This document shows, piece by piece, positions 24,157-32,774 of a stretch of DNA of 64,000 bases. The DNA comes from Betaproteobacteria bacterium. Lineage in GTDB: Bacteria > Pseudomonadota > Gammaproteobacteria > Burkholderiales > Casimicrobiaceae. The notes under the pieces are model-generated. The model saw nothing but the letters and a program-made list of their open reading frames with translations. It had not been told where the DNA came from and did not search any database. The stretch is from the NCBI GenBank assembly GCA_016720425.1, contig JADKKQ010000001.1, forward strand, positions 62,001-126,000. Direction: 5' to 3'. Numbering within the stretch: position 1 is the stretch's first letter; each line of letters begins with the position of its first letter. The position numbers were made by a program, and so were the translations under genes.

Positions 24157-24831
24157 TCACCGCGTGCCGAGCGGGGGCAGCGTGGCCAGCAGCGCCGAGG
24201 CTCCGCTCCAGAAGATCTGCACGCCGATGCAGAGCAGGATGAACGCCGACAGCCGCAGCACGACGCTCGCTCCGGTGTCGCCGAGGCCGCGCATGATCCG
24301 GTCGGCATAGCGAAAGCAGACGAAGATCGTCGCCGCGATCAGGGTGACGCCGGCGAGGTTGCCGAGCCCCGAGACCAGCAGCGAGCGCATGCTCGCGGGG
24401 TGATGCGCACCGATCGTGATCGCGACCGAGATCGATCCGGGACCGACGGTCAGCGGCAGGGTCAGCGGGTAGAAGGCGCGGCTGGCGATGACCGCGGCCG
24501 AGGGCGACGCCGACGGGACGACGCGGACCTCGTCGTTCGACCGCAGCAGGTCCCAGCCGGCGGCACAGACGACAACTCCGCCGCCGACCTGCACGATCGG
24601 CACCGACAGGCCGAAGAACTCCAGCACGTGGCTGCCGATGAGCAGCGAACCCAGCAGCAGCATGAAGGCGTTGAAGGCGATGCGCTTGGCCATCGTCGCC
24701 CGCAACGCCGGCGAGCAGTCGGCGGTCATGGCGAGAAAGACCGGGGCTCCCCCGAGCGGGTTGACGATCGGCAGCAGCGCCGCGAACACCAACAGCGTTC
24801 CTTCGGCCACAAGACGGAAATCGGTACCCAT
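24157..24831 (-). CDS. MarC-family integral membrane protein
   Basis: A 224-residue inner-membrane protein with six hydrophobic helices. The opening FAALLPIVNPLGGAPVFLAMT and the mid-protein FYPLTLPLTVGPGSIS are the family signatures (the NPxG and GPG loops). MarC proteins were named from the mar locus, but their transport role is not established. The ATG at 24831 follows no clear ribosome site. It is divergent from rlmB, 114 bp apart. Confidence 0.9.
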   Translation of the reverse strand: MGTDFRLVAEGTLLVFAALLPIVNPLGGAPVFLAMTADCSPALRATMAKRIAFNAFMLLLGSLLIGSHVLEFFGLSVPIVQVGGGVVVCAAGWDLLRSNDEVRVVPSASPSAAVIASRAFYPLTLPLTVGPGSISVAITIGAHHPASMRSLLVSGLGNLAGVTLIAATIFVCFRYADRIMRGLGDTGASVVLRLSAFILLCIGVQIFWSGASALLATLPPLGTR

Positions 24832-24945
24832 CGACGGAGGATCCAGGGGGCGATCGAGCCGGTAAGTTAACACGCCGGCCGGGCGACCGGGCTGCGTTAG
24901 ACTGGACCCCTCGCCGCGTATCTCGTCCACCTCTGCCGGGCCACC

Positions 24946-25683
24946 TTGTCCGCCACCCGCTCGCTGCACGGCTTTCATGCCATCGCCTCCAGGCTGCGAC
25001 TGCGTCCGCAGTCGGTGCGCGCCGTCTACACCGCCGCCGGGCGGGACGATCCGCGGATGCGCGACCTGGTCGCCCGCGCCGAGTCTGCCGCGATCCCCGT
25101 CCGCACGGCGGACGACGCCCGTCTGGCCGACCTCGCGGGAACACCGCGGCACCAGGGCGTGGTCGCGATCGTCGACGCGGCGGTCCCGCAAGTGTCGCTG
25201 GACGCGCTGGTCGAGGGACTCGGCGAGCCCGCGCTGCTGCTGGTACTCGACGGGGTGACCGACCCGCACAACCTCGGTGCCTGCCTGCGCAATGCCGACG
25301 CCTTCGGCGCGCACGCGGTGATCGTGCCGCGGGACCGCGCGGTCGGCGTCAACGCGACCGTGGCGAAGGCGGCGAGCGGGGCCGCGGAGACGGTGCCGGT
25401 CATCGCGGTGACCAACCTCGCGCGCACGCTGGGCGAACTGAAGGAGATGGGGCTCTGGGTGCTGGGCGCCGACGCCGGCGGCGAGAGCCTGCCGGATGCC
25501 GACCTCGCCGGGCCGCTGGCGTGGGTGCTCGGCGCCGAGGGCGCGGGCCTGCGCCGCCTTACCCGCGAGCGCTGCGACCGCATCGTCGGCATTCCGCTGG
25601 CGGGCAGCGTTGAGAGTCTCAACGTCGCGGTCGCGGCCGGTATCTGTCTGTACGCGACGCGCGTTGCCCGCTCGCGCCGTTGA
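24946..25683 (+). CDS. rlmB: 23S rRNA (guanosine-2'-O)-methyltransferase RlmB
   Basis: A SpoU/TrmH (SPOUT) enzyme of 245 residues that methylates the ribose of G2251 in 23S rRNA. N-terminal substrate-binding domain (1-80), then the knotted catalytic domain with motif 1 LDGVTDPHNLGACLRNADAFG, motif 2 LGAEGAGLRRLTRERCD, and motif 3 IPLAGSVESLNVAVAAGI, which closes the trefoil knot around SAM. The conserved Arg and Glu of these motifs are present. The start is TTG at 24946; SATRSLHGFHAI fits the family N-terminus. Confidence 0.95.
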   Translation: MSATRSLHGFHAIASRLRLRPQSVRAVYTAAGRDDPRMRDLVARAESAAIPVRTADDARLADLAGTPRHQGVVAIVDAAVPQVSLDALVEGLGEPALLLVLDGVTDPHNLGACLRNADAFGAHAVIVPRDRAVGVNATVAKAASGAAETVPVIAVTNLARTLGELKEMGLWVLGADAGGESLPDADLAGPLAWVLGAEGAGLRRLTRERCDRIVGIPLAGSVESLNVAVAAGICLYATRVARSRR

Positions 25684-25878
25684 CCGCGAAGGGACGCCGC
25701 GTCGCGTTGACGCTGCGTTGCGGATTCCGGCATCATCGCGGCTTTCCCGCAACCGGCACACGAGGCGCAGCACGCGCGTGCCGGCGACCCCGCCCATCGG
25801 ACCGCAGGCCGGTGCGATCATCGCCTTGGCTCCGGGCGCGGCAGCGGCTGCCGGCGCGTCTTTTCGGAAAACCCACCC

Positions 25879-27090
25879 ATGCCCGTAGCGAGCAACGGTC
25901 CCGTCCAGCACATCGGCCGCTGGCAGGACGAGTACACGGCGTTTCGCCGCGACCTGCACCGGCATCCCGAACTCGGATTCGAGGAGCACCGGACGGCGCA
26001 GCTGGTGTGCGAGCGGCTGCGCGCGCTGGGCATCGAACACCATCCGGGGGTCGGCCGGACCGGCATCGTCGCGGTGGTGCGCGGGCGCCGGGACAGCGCC
26101 GGACGCAGCGTGGGACTGCGCGCCGACATGGACGCGCTGCCGATGCACGAGGACAACGACTTCGAGCACCGTTCCCGCTACGACGGCAGGATGCACGGCT
26201 GCGGCCACGACGGCCACACGACGATGCTGCTCGCCGCGGCGCGCTACCTGCACGAGACGCGGAACTTCGACGGCACGGCGTTCCTGATCTTCCAGCCCGG
26301 CGAGGAAGGTCACGCCGGCGCCAAGGCGATGATCGACGACGGGCTGTTCGAACGCTTCCCGGCCGAGGCCGTCTTCGCGCTGCACAACTGGCCGGCGCTG
26401 GCACCCGGGCGCATCGGCCTCACGCCGGGCCCGGCGATGGCCGCCGCCGACCGGATCGAGATCACCATCGACGGGCGCGGCGGCCACGGCGCGCATCCGC
26501 ATGCGGCGGTCGACCCGGTGCTGGTCGCCGGCCACATGATCACCGCGGCGCAGTCGATCGTCAGCCGCAACGTGAGCCCGATCGACACCGCGGTCGTCAG
26601 CCTGTGCGCGATGCAGGCGGGCAATCCCGGCGCGATGAGCGTGATTCCGGCGCGGGCGACGCTGGTCGGCACGGTGCGCACCTTCCGGCCGGCGACCCAG
26701 GACCTGATCGAGGGCCGGCTGCACGAGCTGGTGGGGTCGATCGCGGCGGCCTTCGGTGCCCGCGCGACGCTGAAGTACGAACGCATCTATCCGGCGACGA
26801 TCAATCACGAGCGCGAGACGGCGTTCGCCGCCGACGTCGCCGAGTCGCTGGTCGGCGCCGACAACGTGGTGCGCAACCTCGATCCGTCGATGGGCTCCGA
26901 GGATTTCTCGTTCATGCTCCGCGAGCGCCCGGGTGCCTTCGCCCGGCTGGGGCAGGGTGGCGCGGAAGGGGGATGTCTGCTCCACAACAGCCGCTACGAT
27001 TTCAACGATGCGGTCATTCCGCTGGGTGCCGGCTACCTGGCCGCGCTGGCCGAGCGGGCGCTGCCGCTGCCTGCCGCCGAAGGCGGTTGA
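25879..27090 (+). CDS. M20-family amidohydrolase (N-acyl amino acid / hippurate hydrolase type)
   Basis: A cytoplasmic two-metal amidohydrolase of 403 residues. Signature stretches: DLHRHPELGFEE at the N-terminus, LRADMDALPM (metal Asp), MHGCGHDGHTTMLL (metal Cys/His of this subfamily), FQPGEEGHAGAKAMI (catalytic Glu pair), and SMGSEDFSFML near the C-terminus. These match the HipO/IAA-amino-acid hydrolase group, which cuts N-acyl or aryl-acyl amino acids; the substrate cannot be fixed. The dimerisation domain lies at about 190-310. The gap of 195 bp to rlmB holds no gene. Confidence 0.93.
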   Translation: MPVASNGPVQHIGRWQDEYTAFRRDLHRHPELGFEEHRTAQLVCERLRALGIEHHPGVGRTGIVAVVRGRRDSAGRSVGLRADMDALPMHEDNDFEHRSRYDGRMHGCGHDGHTTMLLAAARYLHETRNFDGTAFLIFQPGEEGHAGAKAMIDDGLFERFPAEAVFALHNWPALAPGRIGLTPGPAMAAADRIEITIDGRGGHGAHPHAAVDPVLVAGHMITAAQSIVSRNVSPIDTAVVSLCAMQAGNPGAMSVIPARATLVGTVRTFRPATQDLIEGRLHELVGSIAAAFGARATLKYERIYPATINHERETAFAADVAESLVGADNVVRNLDPSMGSEDFSFMLRERPGAFARLGQGGAEGGCLLHNSRYDFNDAVIPLGAGYLAALAERALPLPAAEGG

Positions 27091-27241
27091 GACCGGCTGC
27101 CGGCGTGCGGAGCGCGGCGCATCGGCAGCGTGAGCGGGGCCGACGCGGGCAGCGGTTTGCTGCACTCCGGCGAACGGTGGATTACCATCTTCCGGTGGCG
27201 GCTCGACCTTGCCGTGACGCCGCAGACGAAAGGATACGAGC

Positions 27242-27655
27242 ATGCGCAACCGACTGACGCTGGTGCTGGCCTTGACCGCGACGGTGCTCGCCGGCTGCCA
27301 GACCTGGGGGCCCACCTGGAGCGAGGTGACCGGGCGGCGCTTCCACGTGGCGACGATGAACACCTCGCCCATCCTCATCAACCTGATCGACGGCAACGGC
27401 GCGTTTCCCTCGGCGCCCGGTGCGCCGATCTGGATCGAGCCCGGCCGGCACCGGATGACCGTGACCGCCGTGCCCCTGTCCGCGGGCTGGGCCGGCGGCA
27501 CCGACCTCGTCGAGTTCGAGCTGCTCGCCGAGCCCTGCAAGCGCTACTACATCGTCGCCAGGTTCGAGAATCCGCTCGGTCCGTCGTTCGCGCCCGTCAT
27601 CGACGAGATCGAGACCATCGCCGGCTGCCAGGTCGTCGCTCCCGCGACCAAGTGA
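27242..27655 (+). CDS. Small lipoprotein of unknown function
   Basis: A 137-residue protein with a lipoprotein signal (LTATVLAGC, lipidated Cys at about residue 19). The mature domain has the pattern of a small beta-sandwich: IEPGRHRMTVTAV, then a pair of cysteines (PCKRYY and AGCQ) that may be bridged. Similar PEGA-like or DUF-type lipoproteins are common in proteobacteria. It stands alone between the amidohydrolase and smc. An AAAGGA stretch precedes the ATG. Confidence 0.65.
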   Translation: MRNRLTLVLALTATVLAGCQTWGPTWSEVTGRRFHVATMNTSPILINLIDGNGAFPSAPGAPIWIEPGRHRMTVTAVPLSAGWAGGTDLVEFELLAEPCKRYYIVARFENPLGPSFAPVIDEIETIAGCQVVAPATK

Positions 27656-27737
27656 ACGGCCGGCCGGCGGCGCCGGTCGCGGTCGTGGCCGCCCAGCGGC
27701 AGGCAGCGCGCGCCGCGAGCGTGAAGGTGGAATCCGC

Positions 27738-27743
27738 TATAAT
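27738..27743 (+). promoter_or_regulatory. -10 box (TATAAT) upstream of smc
   Basis: A perfect TATAAT lies 71 bp before the smc start; no good -35 is seen at the right distance. A transcription start near 27750 is predicted. Confidence 0.45.
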
Positions 27744-27813
27744 CCGCGGTTTCCCGCCTGTCGCATCCGCCGCCGTCGCGCCGGCCTCCGGTGCCCACCA
27801 CTGCGAAGATCAA

Positions 27814-30800
27814 TTGCGCCTCACCCAGATCAAACTCGCCGGCTTCAAGTCGTTCGTCGATCCGACCACGATCGGCACGCCCGGGCAGCTCGTCGGCATC
27901 GTCGGCCCCAACGGTTGCGGCAAGTCGAACGTGATCGACGCCGTGCGCTGGGTGCTGGGCGAGTCCAAGGCATCGGCGCTGCGCGGCGAGTCGATGCAGG
28001 ACGTCATCTTCAACGGCGCCGGCGAGCGCAAGCCGGTCGGCCGGGCGTCGGTCGAGCTCCACTTCGACAACAGCGCCGGACGCATCGGCGGCCAGTGGGG
28101 AAAGTACGTCGAGATCTCGATCAAGCGGGTGCTGACGCGCGACGGCGACTCGACCTACTACATCAACAACATTCCGGTGCGCCGGCGGGACATCCACGAT
28201 CTGTTCCTCGGCACCGGCCTCGGCCCGCGCGCCTACGCGATCATCGAGCAGGGAATGATCTCGCGCGTGATCGAGGCGAAGCCGGAGGAGCTGCGCGTCT
28301 TCCTCGAAGAGGCGGCCGGCGTGTCCAAGTACAAGGAGCGGCGCAAGGAGACCGAGGGCCGCATCGCCGACACGCGCGAGAACCTGTCGCGGGTCGAGGA
28401 CATCCGGATCGAGCTCGGCAGCCAATTGGACAAGCTCGACGCGCAGGCGAAAGTGGCCACGGAGTATCGGGAGCTGGAGGCGCGCCTCAAGCAGGCGCAG
28501 CAGCTGCTCTGGTTCTCCCGGCAGCAGGACGCGGCGAACGCGCGCGATCGCCACGCGACTGCGATCGCCACGCTGACGGTCGCGCTGGAGGCGATCCAGG
28601 CCGAGGTGCGCAGCATCGAGGCGCGACTCGAGGCGCTGCGCGCCGACCACTATGCGGCGGGCGACGCGCTGCACGAGAAGCAGGGGCAATTCTACGAGGC
28701 GAATGCGGAGGTCACGCGGCTGGAACAGCAGCTGGCCTTCGCGCGCGACAGCGAAAACCGCATCGCCCAGCAGGTCGCCCAGCTCAACACCCAGCTCGGC
28801 GCGCTGGCCGGCCAGGATGCCGCGCTGGCCGCGGACCGCCTCGCGGCGGAAACGGCGCTCGAGTCCGCGCTGACGGCCCGCGAGGCGGCGGCAGCCGAGG
28901 AGCAGGCGGCGGCGCAGTCGCTGCCGGCCGCCGAGGAGGCGGTGCGCGAGGCGGCCCGGGTCGTTGCCGGACTGCAGCAGGAGATCGCGCTGCGCGAGCA
29001 GGCGCTGCGCGTGATCGAGACCAAGCGCGACAGCACCGGCCGGCTGCTGACGCAGCTCGCGCAGCGGCGCGCGCGCCTCGAGACCGAGCTCGGCGGCCTC
29101 GCGGCGCCGACGACCGACCCGCTGCGCGTGGTCGAGGAGCAGTTGGCGCAGGAGGCGGCCGACCTTGCCGCCAAGCAGCAGGCGCTCGACGCGCTGCGTT
29201 CGGCCGTGCAGGACCTGCAGGAGCGCCAGCGCCTCGCCAGCGAAGCGGCGCAGCGTTCGGGGCGGCAGCTCGCCGATTTCGAGGCCCGCGCCGGCGCGCT
29301 GGCGGCGCTGCAGGCGCGCATCGGGCAGGACAAGGACACCGGCGGCTGGCTCGCCGGCCGCGGGCTCGCCCAGGCCCACCGGCTGTGGCAGGCACTCGAC
29401 ATCGAGACCGGCTGGGAAGACGCGCTCGAGGCGGTGATGCGCGAGCGGCTCAACGCGATCGAGATCGAGCGGCTCGACCTGACCCTCGACTGGGCCGGCG
29501 AACGCCACGGCGAGCGCAGCGGTCCGCCCGGTCGCATCGCCGCCTACGTCACCGCCGCGGCCAGGCACGGCCCGGAGGGCGGCCCGGAGGCCCTGTTGGC
29601 GAAGGTCAGGCTGAAGCGCCCGGAAGTCGGCCGGCTGGTCGCCGACGCGCTGCACGGCATTCGCTGTCGCGCCGATCTGGCCGCCGCGCTCGCCGAGCGC
29701 GACGCGCTGGGGCTGGGCGAGATGTTCGTCACGCCGCAGGGTCACCTGGTTTCGGCGCAGGGCGTGGCGTTCTTCGCCCCGGACAGCGAACTGCACGGCG
29801 TGCTCGCCCGCCAGCGCGAGCTGGAGGAGCTGGCGGTCGCGATCCACTCGGCCCGGGCCGCGGCCGACGGTGCGCGCGCGGCGCTCACCGGCGTCGAGAG
29901 CGAGCAGGACACCGCGCAGCAGGCGTGGCACGCCGACAGCGTGGCGTTCTCGTCGCAGCAGCGGCGTTGCCACGACCTCGAGCTCGAGCTGATGCAGCTG
30001 CGCCAGGCCGCCGAGGCGGCAGCGAAGCGGCGGGCGCAGGTGACGCAGGAGTTGGCCGAGCTGGCGGTGCTCGAAGGCGCGGAGCAGGGGACCGCCGCTG
30101 CGCTGCAGACCGAGCTCGCCGACGGTCAATCCGGGCTGCACGACGAGTTCGCCCGCCGCGACGGCGCACGCCACGTGCGCAACGAGGCGGAGGTTGCGCT
30201 TGCCCGCAGCCGGGAGCGGGTGCGGGCGGCGGAAAGGGCGGCGCAGGAGGCGGCGTTCGCCGAGCGCAGCTGTCGCGACCGGTTGGCGGAGCTGCAGCGC
30301 CGCGGGGAAGCACTGGCCGAACAGGCGGCGCAGCAGCGTGGCCTGCTCGCCCAGCTCACCTCGGAAAGGGCGGCGATCGACTGGACGCCGGTCGAAGAAG
30401 CGCTGCAGCGGCAGCTGGTGGTCCGCGGCGAAGCGGAGGCCGCCCTGGCGGCGGCCCGTGACCGGCTGGAAGGGCTCGGGACCGACCTCCGTGCCGCCGA
30501 GGAAGCGAAGCTCGGGGCCGAGCAACGACTCGATCCGGCCCGCACCCGGATCGAGGAGACCCGACTCAAGGAGCAGGCTGCCGCGCTGCAGGAGCAGCAG
30601 TTCGCCGAGCAGCTGGCCGAGGCGCACGCCGACCTCGCCGGTCTGCCCGAGCAGCTGAAGGCCTTCGGCGCGAAGTCGCAGCTGCCCGGGGAAATCGAGC
30701 GTCTGCAGATCGGCATCGTCGATCTCGGCGCGGTCAATCTCGCCGCGCTCGACGAGCTCGGCATCGCGCAGGAGCGCAAGGCCTACCTCGACGCGCAGGC

Positions 30801-31347
30801 GGCCGACCTCACCGAGGCGCTGACGACGCTGGAGAATGCCATCCGGCAGATCGACAAGGAATCGCGGCAGCTGCTGCAGCACACCTTCGACACCGTCAAC
30901 GACAACTTCGCGCGGCTCTTCCCGGCGCTGTTCGGCGGCGGCCAGGCGCGGCTCGTCCTCACCGGCGAGGAGATTCTCGACTCCGGTGTCCAGGTGATCG
31001 CGCAGCCGCCCGGCAAGCGCAACACTTCGATCCACCTGCTCTCGGGCGGCGAAAAGGCGCTGACGGCGACCTCGCTGGTGTTCGCGCTGTTCCAGCTCAA
31101 TCCGGCACCGTTCTGCCTGCTGGACGAAGTCGATGCGCCGCTGGATGATCCCAACACCGACCGCTTCTGCAAGCTGGTGCGCGAGATGTCGGTGCAGACG
31201 CAGTTCCTGTTCATCTCGCACAACAAGATCACGATGGAAATGGCCAACCAGCTGATCGGCATCACGATGCCCGAGGCCGGCGTGTCACGCGTCGTCGCCG
31301 TCGACATCGCCGACGCGCTCGAGCTTGCGGATGCCGGTGCCGCCTGA
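27814..31347 (+). CDS. smc: Chromosome segregation protein SMC
   Basis: An ATPase of 1177 residues that organises and segregates chromosomes, usually with ScpA/ScpB. The TTG at 27814 gives the family start MRLTQIKLAGFKSF. Walker A GPNGCGKSN at 31-39. The long first coiled coil (about 170-510) leads to the hinge (about 515-660, rich in glycine). The second coiled coil runs to about 1020. The C-terminal head carries the signature LLSGGEKALTA and Walker B FCLLDEVDAPLDD. Length and order are those of a full SMC. smc, zipA and ligA are in series, a common arrangement in betaproteobacteria. Confidence 0.97.
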   Translation: MRLTQIKLAGFKSFVDPTTIGTPGQLVGIVGPNGCGKSNVIDAVRWVLGESKASALRGESMQDVIFNGAGERKPVGRASVELHFDNSAGRIGGQWGKYVEISIKRVLTRDGDSTYYINNIPVRRRDIHDLFLGTGLGPRAYAIIEQGMISRVIEAKPEELRVFLEEAAGVSKYKERRKETEGRIADTRENLSRVEDIRIELGSQLDKLDAQAKVATEYRELEARLKQAQQLLWFSRQQDAANARDRHATAIATLTVALEAIQAEVRSIEARLEALRADHYAAGDALHEKQGQFYEANAEVTRLEQQLAFARDSENRIAQQVAQLNTQLGALAGQDAALAADRLAAETALESALTAREAAAAEEQAAAQSLPAAEEAVREAARVVAGLQQEIALREQALRVIETKRDSTGRLLTQLAQRRARLETELGGLAAPTTDPLRVVEEQLAQEAADLAAKQQALDALRSAVQDLQERQRLASEAAQRSGRQLADFEARAGALAALQARIGQDKDTGGWLAGRGLAQAHRLWQALDIETGWEDALEAVMRERLNAIEIERLDLTLDWAGERHGERSGPPGRIAAYVTAAARHGPEGGPEALLAKVRLKRPEVGRLVADALHGIRCRADLAAALAERDALGLGEMFVTPQGHLVSAQGVAFFAPDSELHGVLARQRELEELAVAIHSARAAADGARAALTGVESEQDTAQQAWHADSVAFSSQQRRCHDLELELMQLRQAAEAAAKRRAQVTQELAELAVLEGAEQGTAAALQTELADGQSGLHDEFARRDGARHVRNEAEVALARSRERVRAAERAAQEAAFAERSCRDRLAELQRRGEALAEQAAQQRGLLAQLTSERAAIDWTPVEEALQRQLVVRGEAEAALAAARDRLEGLGTDLRAAEEAKLGAEQRLDPARTRIEETRLKEQAAALQEQQFAEQLAEAHADLAGLPEQLKAFGAKSQLPGEIERLQIGIVDLGAVNLAALDELGIAQERKAYLDAQAADLTEALTTLENAIRQIDKESRQLLQHTFDTVNDNFARLFPALFGGGQARLVLTGEEILDSGVQVIAQPPGKRNTSIHLLSGGEKALTATSLVFALFQLNPAPFCLLDEVDAPLDDPNTDRFCKLVREMSVQTQFLFISHNKITMEMANQLIGITMPEAGVSRVVAVDIADALELADAGAA

Positions 31348-31396
31348 GCGCGCCGGCGGCCTCGCGCGCCGGCGTGGAACGGCGCCGTCGCCGCGC

Positions 31397-31402
31397 TATA
31401 AT
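31397..31402 (+). promoter_or_regulatory. -10 box (TATAAT) upstream of zipA
   Basis: A perfect TATAAT sits 62 bp before the zipA ATG in the short smc-zipA gap. A -35 is not convincing. zipA-ligA may therefore have their own start besides read-through from smc. Confidence 0.45.
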
Positions 31403-31464
31403 TCACGCGCCAGCGGCTCGCCGGGCCGCACCTCTTCCTTCACGGCTGCGGATCTCGCCCGCAC

Positions 31465-32697
31465 ATGACTTCGCTGCAAATCGGATTGATCGTCGCCGGA
31501 GTCGTGCTGGTTGCCGGCGTGCTCCTCTACAACTGGCTGCAGGAGCGGCGGGTGCGTCGCCGCATGGACGCGGCGTTCGCTCCGCGTGCGGCGGGCGCCG
31601 ACGTCCTGCTCGACGCCACGCGCGGCGCGGCGGCGCGCGGCCCCCGGGTCGAGCCCACGCTCGGCGACGAGGCGCCGGCGCGTCCCCGGACGCTCCCCGA
31701 GAACGGGCCCGGACCCGAGCCCGACACCGACGATGCGGCGCCGTACGAGCCGCCGGTGGACGTCATCCGCCGGACGGGCAGCGAGGCCACGGCCGAGCCC
31801 CTCGCGGCTCCGCTCGCAACCGCGACCTCCGACGCACCTGAACGCACCGCGCCCGCCGCCGCGGCCGGGTGCGGCGACAGTCCGCCGGATCCCGACATCG
31901 AAAGCATCGTGACGCTGCAGCCGGTGCAGCCGGTGACCGCGGGCGCGCTGGCGGCCGGGCTGCACGCGCGGCTCGGCAAGCCGCTGCGCTGGTTCGGTCG
32001 CCGGACTCCCGCCGAACCCTGGCGCCGCCTCGGCTCCGACACGCGCGGCGAATTCACCGAGATCGCCGCCTGCCTGCTGCTCGCGGATCGCACCGGCGCG
32101 GCCAGCGCACCGCTGCTCGACGCGTTCATCCGCCTGACTGGGGAGGTGGCCGCGTCGCTGCCGGCGGCCATCCTGGCCCCCTCGGCGGGCGCCGAGGCCG
32201 AGCGCGCCGAGGCACTCGACCGGATTTGCGCCGATCTCGACGTGCAGATCGGCCTGACGCTGCTCAAGACCGGTCCGGCGACGATTTCCGGCACGCGCCT
32301 GCGCGGCGTGGCCGAAGCCGCCGGCTTCCGGCTCGCCGCCGGCGGGCGCTTCGAGTGGGTGCAGGAGGAGACCGGCGCCACGCTCTATGCGCTGCAGAAC
32401 TACCGTTCGGAGCCGTTCACTGCCGACAACCTGCGCCTGATGGCGACGCCTGGCGCGGTGCTGCTGCTCGACGTGCCGCGCGTTGCCGACCCGGCCCGCG
32501 TGTTCGACCAGATGAAGCTGGTTGCCAAGCGCATGGCGCAGACGCTGGACGCCGCGCTGGTCGACGACAACCGGCGCCCGCTGGACGATGCGGCGCTGGC
32601 CGCGATCAGGCAGCAGGTCCAGGCAACCGCCGCGGCGATGAGGGACGTCCGGATCGACCCCGGCAGTCCGCGCGCGCTGGCGCTGTTCGGCGGCTGA
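31465..32697 (+). CDS. zipA: Cell division protein ZipA homologue
   Basis: A membrane-anchored FtsZ-binding protein of 410 residues. One N-terminal helix (about 5-21) is followed by a charged stretch, then a Pro/Ala-rich linker (to about 145) and the C-terminal globular FtsZ-binding domain (about 190-395). Recognition rests on this architecture, on motifs such as RFEWVQEETGATLYALQNY and LLLDVPRV, and on the place between smc and ligA. The sequence is more diverged than enterobacterial ZipA, as is usual for betaproteobacteria. Confidence 0.85.
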   Translation: MTSLQIGLIVAGVVLVAGVLLYNWLQERRVRRRMDAAFAPRAAGADVLLDATRGAAARGPRVEPTLGDEAPARPRTLPENGPGPEPDTDDAAPYEPPVDVIRRTGSEATAEPLAAPLATATSDAPERTAPAAAAGCGDSPPDPDIESIVTLQPVQPVTAGALAAGLHARLGKPLRWFGRRTPAEPWRRLGSDTRGEFTEIAACLLLADRTGAASAPLLDAFIRLTGEVAASLPAAILAPSAGAEAERAEALDRICADLDVQIGLTLLKTGPATISGTRLRGVAEAAGFRLAAGGRFEWVQEETGATLYALQNYRSEPFTADNLRLMATPGAVLLLDVPRVADPARVFDQMKLVAKRMAQTLDAALVDDNRRPLDDAALAAIRQQVQATAAAMRDVRIDPGSPRALALFGG

Positions 32698-32752
32698 GGG
32701 CCGCGGGGCGGCCGGGGGCGGGGGGGGGCGGCGCGCGGGGGGGGGCGGCTGA
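32698..32752. repeat. G-rich low-complexity tract between zipA and ligA, probable artefact
   Basis: The 55 bp after the zipA stop are nearly pure G and C with runs of nine G. They are bounded on both sides by GGCGGCTGAG (the zipA end at about 32690-32699 and again at about 32744-32753). This is the layout expected if a short true intergenic region was duplicated or misread. Compare 15218-15383. Confidence 0.5.
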
Positions 32753-32774
32753 GCGGAACCCCGGCGCGTCGACG

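Noticed and set aside
27547..31221. A 1224-codon open frame on the strand opposite smc
   Set aside because: High-GC coding sequence leaves long stop-free antisense frames. The smc frame has Walker A, hinge, coiled coils and signature motifs; the antisense product is a compositionally odd Arg/Leu/Gln-rich string without any family motif.
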